The notes beneath the pieces are model-generated. The model was not told the DNA's origin. It made no database searches and saw only the letters and a program-made list of their open reading frames with translations. Below are positions 6,529 to 8,916 of a stretch of 8,916 bases of DNA, in pieces; within the stretch, counting starts at the first letter, position 1; each line of letters starts with the position of its first letter. Made by a program: the position numbers and the translations under genes. Source of the DNA: Gammaproteobacteria bacterium RIFCSPLOWO2_02_FULL_56_15 (GTDB taxonomy: Bacteria; Pseudomonadota; Gammaproteobacteria; Eutrophobiales; Eutrophobiaceae); contig MGYR01000023.1 in assembly GCA_001801825.1 (NCBI GenBank), forward strand, positions 1,234 to 10,149, written 5' to 3'.

Positions 6529-6574
6529 GCCTGGTATCCCAACCTCTTCCGGATACCAGGCCTTCTTATACTTT
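6529..6574 (+). terminator. Intrinsic terminator (or attenuator) upstream of the ferredoxin gene
   Basis: GCCTGGTATCC (6529-6539) and GGATACCAGGC (6551-6561) form a perfect 11-bp stem with an 11-base loop, followed by the T-rich run CTTCTTATACTTT. The T-run lies on the plus-strand side only, which fixes the orientation. It either ends the RNA transcript or attenuates read-through into the ferredoxin operon. Confidence 0.75.
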
Positions 6575-6711
6575 AATATAGGTCAGGTTAATGACTTTTA
6601 TCAAAACAACCTGCCCTCCTGCCTGTAAGCTATGTTTTTTTCCTGTACAGCAACGCAATCCTTGAAGAAAATAGCGGGTTTAAAAATATATCGTTTCCCA
6701 GGAGAATAGAG

Positions 6712-7017
6712 ATGGCAACAGTCGTAACAGCAAATTGTAATGGTTGTCGATTTACCGATTGCGTGGCGGTTTGCCCGGTTGAGTGTTTCCACTATGACGA
6801 CGACATGGTGTATATCGACCCGGATGTCTGTATTGACTGCAGCGCCTGCATTCCTGAATGCCCTGTACAGGCGATTTATGAAGAGGATGACCTGCCTGAA
6901 GAGCTTAAACAATGGGTGGAAATCAATGCTGAGCGCGCCCCTACTCTTCCGATTTGTGGAGAACCGATGGAACCCCTGCCCGGTGCAGAGGCCCGCAAGA
7001 CAGCGCTTGGATTCTAA
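6712..7017 (+). CDS. fdxA: 7Fe ferredoxin ([3Fe-4S][4Fe-4S], FdxA type)
   Basis: A 101-residue ferredoxin that carries electrons in the cytosol at low potential. The cysteine layout matches Azotobacter vinelandii ferredoxin I almost residue for residue. By that alignment C9, C17 and C50 hold the [3Fe-4S] cluster, C21, C40, C43 and C46 hold the [4Fe-4S] cluster, and C12 and C25 are the extra conserved cysteines. The C-terminal tail after residue 58 (DDLPEELKQWVEINAE) also follows the FdI pattern, ending five residues shorter. Cys82 in the tail is an addition compared with FdI. The start is clear: CAGGAG at 6699-6704 lies seven bases before the ATG, and the N-terminus aligns with FdI. The adrenodoxin-reductase-like gene begins 73 bases downstream, so this ferredoxin is probably its partner. 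It lies just downstream of the candidate structured RNA and its terminator. Confidence 0.95.
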   Translation: MATVVTANCNGCRFTDCVAVCPVECFHYDDDMVYIDPDVCIDCSACIPECPVQAIYEEDDLPEELKQWVEINAERAPTLPICGEPMEPLPGAEARKTALGF

Positions 7018-7050
7018 GCAACCAGTTGGGGTACTTTTATCAACGACAGT

Positions 7051-7068
7051 GTTCATCCCACAATGAAC
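7051..7068 (+). repeat. Small inverted repeat between ferredoxin and reductase genes
   Basis: GTTCAT (7051-7056) and ATGAAC (7063-7068) form a 6-bp stem with the loop CCCACA in the 73-base spacer. There is no T-run, so it is not a terminator; it might be a processing or stability hairpin in a shared transcript. Confidence 0.3.
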
Positions 7069-7090
7069 GACACAGTATAGAGAATCACCA

Positions 7091-8470
7091 ATGGCTCAGA
7101 TAGGTACCGATATTCACCCCCTACGAGTGGCGATCGTCGGCAGTGGACCTAGTGGTTTTTATGCCGCCGAAGCTCTGATGAAATCCGGAATCGTCGTCCA
7201 TCTGGATATGCTGGAGAGACTGCCCAACCCCTATGGACTGGTGCGCAGCGGTGTGGCGCCGGACCATCCGAAACTGAAACAGGCAATCCAGGTCTTCGAC
7301 AAGATCGCACAATCATCCGGATTCAATTTTATCGGTAATGTTACCGTAGGCAGGGACATCATGGTGGCAGAACTTTGTCAGACCCACCATGCGATAATCT
7401 TCACCTGTGGGGCCGAGTCGGATCGCAAGCTCGGGATACCGGGTGAGGATCTGCCGGGAAGTTATACGGCGACCGAGTTTGTCGGATGGTATAACGGCCA
7501 CGTGGATTACCGGGATCGGGTTTTCGACTTGAGCCATGAAACCGCCGTGATCATCGGCCAGGGTAACGTGGCCGCAGATGTCAGCCGTATCCTGGCGAAG
7601 GATACGGCTGAACTCAAGGGAACAGATATCGCCGCTCATGCCCTGGATGCACTATCCAGCAGCAGGATCAAAAAGATAGTTATCGTCGGCAGGCGCGGGC
7701 CCGCCCAGGCGAAGTTCAGCTCCAAGGAATTGAAAGAATTCGGTCACCTGAACCGTTGTGTTCCTCACATCGATCCGGAAGAGCTGGTCTTGAATCCGGA
7801 GAGCGAAACCGAACTTGCGGACATCAACAATGCGGGTAGTCAGAAGAACTTCGAACTCTTCAAACAGTTTACGGAAACCGCCGGTTCGGCCAAACCATCC
7901 CGCTGTATTTTTAGCTTTCTCAAGAGCCCGGTCGAAATCCGCGGTAATGGCAAGGTGGAGAGTATCGTGCTGGAAAAAAACCGGCTTACCGGGGAATCCT
8001 TCCAACAGTCCGCACGGGGGACAGGTGAAACCGTGGAGCTCCCTGCCGGGATTGTTTTTCGCAGTATCGGTTATCGTGGCAGACCCCTGCCCGGGGTTCC
8101 TTTTGCTGAGAGCCAAGGCGTCTTTCCCAACACCTTGGGCCGGATTACCGATCAGAATGACAATCCTATCCCTCAGCTTTATACCGCAGGCTGGATCAAG
8201 CGTGGGCCCACCGGCATCATCGGCACTAACCGGGCCTGTAGTGTGGAAACAGTGGCTGCGATCCTCAATGACATCAATCTGCTGACAACCACCGAAAGGA
8301 AAAGCGGGTCCGAGGGTATCTACCGAATATTGAAGGAGAAAAAGATCCGCCATATCGGTTTCGCGGATTGGAAAAAGATCGATCAGAAAGAGATCGATCT
8401 CGGAAAAGCACAAGGAAAGCCGAGGGAAAAACTCACTTCGGTGGCCGAAATGCTCAAGGTCCTCGACTGA
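7091..8470 (+). CDS. Ferredoxin:NADP+ reductase, adrenodoxin-reductase type
   Basis: A 459-residue FAD enzyme that moves electrons between NADPH and ferredoxin. It belongs to the adrenodoxin reductase/FprA group, not the plant-type FNR group. Visible motifs: FAD-binding GSGPSGFYAAE (17-27), the group signature LPNPYGLVRSGVAPDHPKLK (44-63), the NADP-binding GQGNVAADVSRIL (156-168), the Arg pair in RRGPAQAKFSSKELKE (201-216) expected to grip the NADPH 2'-phosphate, and GWIKRGPTGIIGTN (367-380) near the flavin. Length is typical for the group. There is no presequence or membrane segment, so it is cytosolic. The ATG at 7091 has only a weak TAGAGA upstream, suggesting coupling to the ferredoxin gene before it. 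Its last codons can pair with the ribosome-binding site of the next gene. The direction of electron flow in this organism cannot be read from the sequence. Confidence 0.93.
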   Translation: MAQIGTDIHPLRVAIVGSGPSGFYAAEALMKSGIVVHLDMLERLPNPYGLVRSGVAPDHPKLKQAIQVFDKIAQSSGFNFIGNVTVGRDIMVAELCQTHHAIIFTCGAESDRKLGIPGEDLPGSYTATEFVGWYNGHVDYRDRVFDLSHETAVIIGQGNVAADVSRILAKDTAELKGTDIAAHALDALSSSRIKKIVIVGRRGPAQAKFSSKELKEFGHLNRCVPHIDPEELVLNPESETELADINNAGSQKNFELFKQFTETAGSAKPSRCIFSFLKSPVEIRGNGKVESIVLEKNRLTGESFQQSARGTGETVELPAGIVFRSIGYRGRPLPGVPFAESQGVFPNTLGRITDQNDNPIPQLYTAGWIKRGPTGIIGTNRACSVETVAAILNDINLLTTTERKSGSEGIYRILKEKKIRHIGFADWKKIDQKEIDLGKAQGKPREKLTSVAEMLKVLD

Positions 8471-8499
8471 GGTAATCGGTCGACCAGACCCGAGGACTT
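8457..8499 (+). promoter_or_regulatory. Hairpin that can hide the next gene's ribosome-binding site
   Basis: GTCCTCG (8459-8465, the last sense codons of the reductase gene) is perfectly complementary to CGAGGAC (8491-8497), which contains the GAGG Shine-Dalgarno of the following gene. Two further pairs (A-T and G-U) extend the stem to 9 bp. Ribosomes finishing the reductase would open the stem, which is a simple arrangement for translational coupling. Confidence 0.35.
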
Positions 8500-8507
8500 A
8501 TGTGCTC

Positions 8508-8916
8508 ATGACCTATCCCCTATGCACATTCCGCATCGATGGGCAACGGATCACGGCCGCTGCAGGCACTTCCATCCTCGATGCCGCCATCAGCAACTCC
8601 ATTTATATCCCTCATCTGTGTCACCATCCGGATCTGAAACCTACCGGAGCCTGTCGTTTGTGCTCTGTCTCGATCGATGGCGGCAAACCCGGCATGTCCT
8701 GCGTGCAGCCGGTGCGGGAAGGCATCTCCGTGCAGACCAGCAGCCCGGCTATCCAGCAGGCTCGTATGGTGGCGATGGAATTGCTGATTGCCGACCATCA
8801 CATGGATTGCCTGGCCTGCGCCGCAGCCCATGATTGTGAACTCCTGCGGATCTCAGCCTATCTGGGCATGCAGCCGGAACGTCTCGCCAGGCTCAGGCAA
8901 TCCGACCGCAACCTGC
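8508..8916 (+). CDS. Fe-S oxidoreductase subunit, N-terminal part (NuoG/HoxU/FdhA-like), cut by window edge
   Basis: The 136 visible residues form two known modules. Residues about 6-78 are a [2Fe-2S] ferredoxin domain with ligands C38, C49, C52 and C65 in the pattern LCHHPDLKPTGACRLC. Residues about 85-125 carry the His-Cys3 motif H97-x3-C101-x2-C104-x5-C110, which binds a [4Fe-4S] cluster in NuoG, in HoxU hydrogenase subunits and at the N-terminus of NAD-linked formate dehydrogenase alpha chains. Which of these it is depends on the missing C-terminus (molybdopterin domain, flavoprotein domain or a short stop). The gene follows the ferredoxin reductase by 37 bases and is probably in its operon. 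ATG 8508 is used here, 12 bases after GAGG (8492-8495). The in-frame GTG at 8502 has better spacing (six bases) and could be the true start, adding two residues. Confidence 0.85.
   Translation, partial: MTYPLCTFRIDGQRITAAAGTSILDAAISNSIYIPHLCHHPDLKPTGACRLCSVSIDGGKPGMSCVQPVREGISVQTSSPAIQQARMVAMELLIADHHMDCLACAAAHDCELLRISAYLGMQPERLARLRQSDRNL

Larger units (their letters stand above)
6248..6574 (+). ncRNA. Putative structured RNA of about 325 bases, class unknown
   Basis: The transcript is proposed from a promoter-like pair at 6214-6240 to a terminator at 6529-6574. Helices seen by eye, in order: GGGAT/ATCCC (6280-6284/6292-6296); a long-range stem of 9+6 bp with one bulged T (6338-6353/6419-6433) that encloses CCGGGA/TCCCGG (6379-6384/6397-6402); TAGTCGGG/CCCGATTA (6453-6460/6469-6476, 8 bp with one G-U); CCCGCC/GGCGGG (6491-6496/6500-6505, 3-base loop); TAGCTGAG/CTCGGCTA (6506-6513/6519-6526, 8 bp with one G-U); and the terminator. 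The last three helices are separated by 0-2 bases, which is rare outside functional RNA. The P4-type motifs of RNase P RNA, the tRNA-like end of tmRNA and the SRP apical loop are all absent. The ends are estimates. It may be a free RNA or a leader of the ferredoxin operon, whose start codon lies 137 bases after the terminator. Confidence 0.55.
6107..6711. other. 605-base intergenic region with RNA-like structure
   Basis: This gap between divergent lpdA and the ferredoxin gene has no convincing protein gene. The left 130 bases hold promoter-like elements for both directions and two DnaA-box-like sequences. The middle (about 6248-6574) has the properties of a structured RNA gene ending in an intrinsic terminator. 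The last 137 bases (6575-6711) are AT-rich leader DNA for the ferredoxin gene and end in a good CAGGAG ribosome-binding site at 6699-6704. Confidence 0.75.

Noticed and set aside
6248..6574. RNase P RNA or tmRNA
   Set aside because: The size fits, but GAGGAAAGTC and ACAGAA-type motifs of RNase P RNA are absent, and there is no tRNA-like end with a TTCGA arm and CCA as in tmRNA.
6594..7043. An 11-base repeat (ACTTTTATCAA) upstream of both the ferredoxin and reductase genes, at 6594-6604 and 7033-7043
   Set aside because: Several exact 11-base repeats are expected by chance in a window of this size, and flanking bases do not extend the match.
7652..8413. A 253-codon open frame on the minus strand
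   Set aside because: It lies entirely inside the reductase gene, whose plus-strand protein carries all family motifs; the reverse product has no recognisable domain.
1..8916. CRISPR array, insertion sequence, prophage, toxin-antitoxin or defence genes
   Set aside because: No direct-repeat array, transposase, integrase or defence-family protein could be seen on either strand.

Overview
The window holds seven complete protein-coding genes, one gene cut off by the right edge, and a 605-base intergenic stretch that appears to encode a structured, non-protein-coding RNA. The proteins point to a gammaproteobacterium. They include an E. coli-like E3 dihydrolipoyl dehydrogenase, an Azotobacter-type 7Fe ferredoxin, a GGDEF-EAL signalling protein and an adrenodoxin-reductase-type ferredoxin:NADP+ reductase. 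A Chromatiales-like or sulfur-oxidising relative would fit this mix, but that placement is an impression and no marker gene here settles it.

Layout, left to right. Bases 1-220 are AT-rich, carry two clean inverted repeats and contain no gene. Next comes a plus-strand run of three genes. The first is a twin-ACT-domain protein (221-778). The second is a UPF0210/PFL-family protein (829-2202); an ACT protein next to UPF0210 is a recurrent pairing in bacteria. The third is a membrane-anchored GGDEF-EAL protein (2224-3888), whose phosphodiesterase half keeps all its key residues while its cyclase half has lost a metal-binding Asp and the inhibitory site. After a 183-base gap lies a lone DUF1993 gene (4072-4581). 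It converges on a minus-strand lpdA-type gene (4658-6106) that has no E1 or E2 partner in view.

Between lpdA and the next plus-strand gene, bases 6107-6711 hold promoter-like elements, two DnaA-box-like 9-mers and a plausible independent transcription unit. That unit has a -35/-10 pair near 6214-6240, a 15-bp long-range stem at 6338-6433, then three closely packed hairpins and a perfect 11-bp terminator hairpin at 6529-6561 followed by a T-rich run. None of the signature motifs of tmRNA, RNase P RNA, SRP RNA or full-length 6S RNA could be found in it. This is the best candidate in the window for something undescribed.

The right end is an apparent redox operon. It encodes a 7Fe ferredoxin (6712-7017), a ferredoxin:NADP+ reductase (7091-8470) and the N-terminus of a multi-cluster protein with a [2Fe-2S] domain and a His-Cys3 [4Fe-4S] motif (8508 to the edge), like the amino ends of NuoG, HoxU and formate dehydrogenase alpha subunits. 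Together they suggest electrons moving between NADPH, ferredoxin and a larger, still unseen oxidoreductase. The structured RNA lies directly upstream of this operon, so it could be either a leader that controls the operon or a free-standing small RNA.
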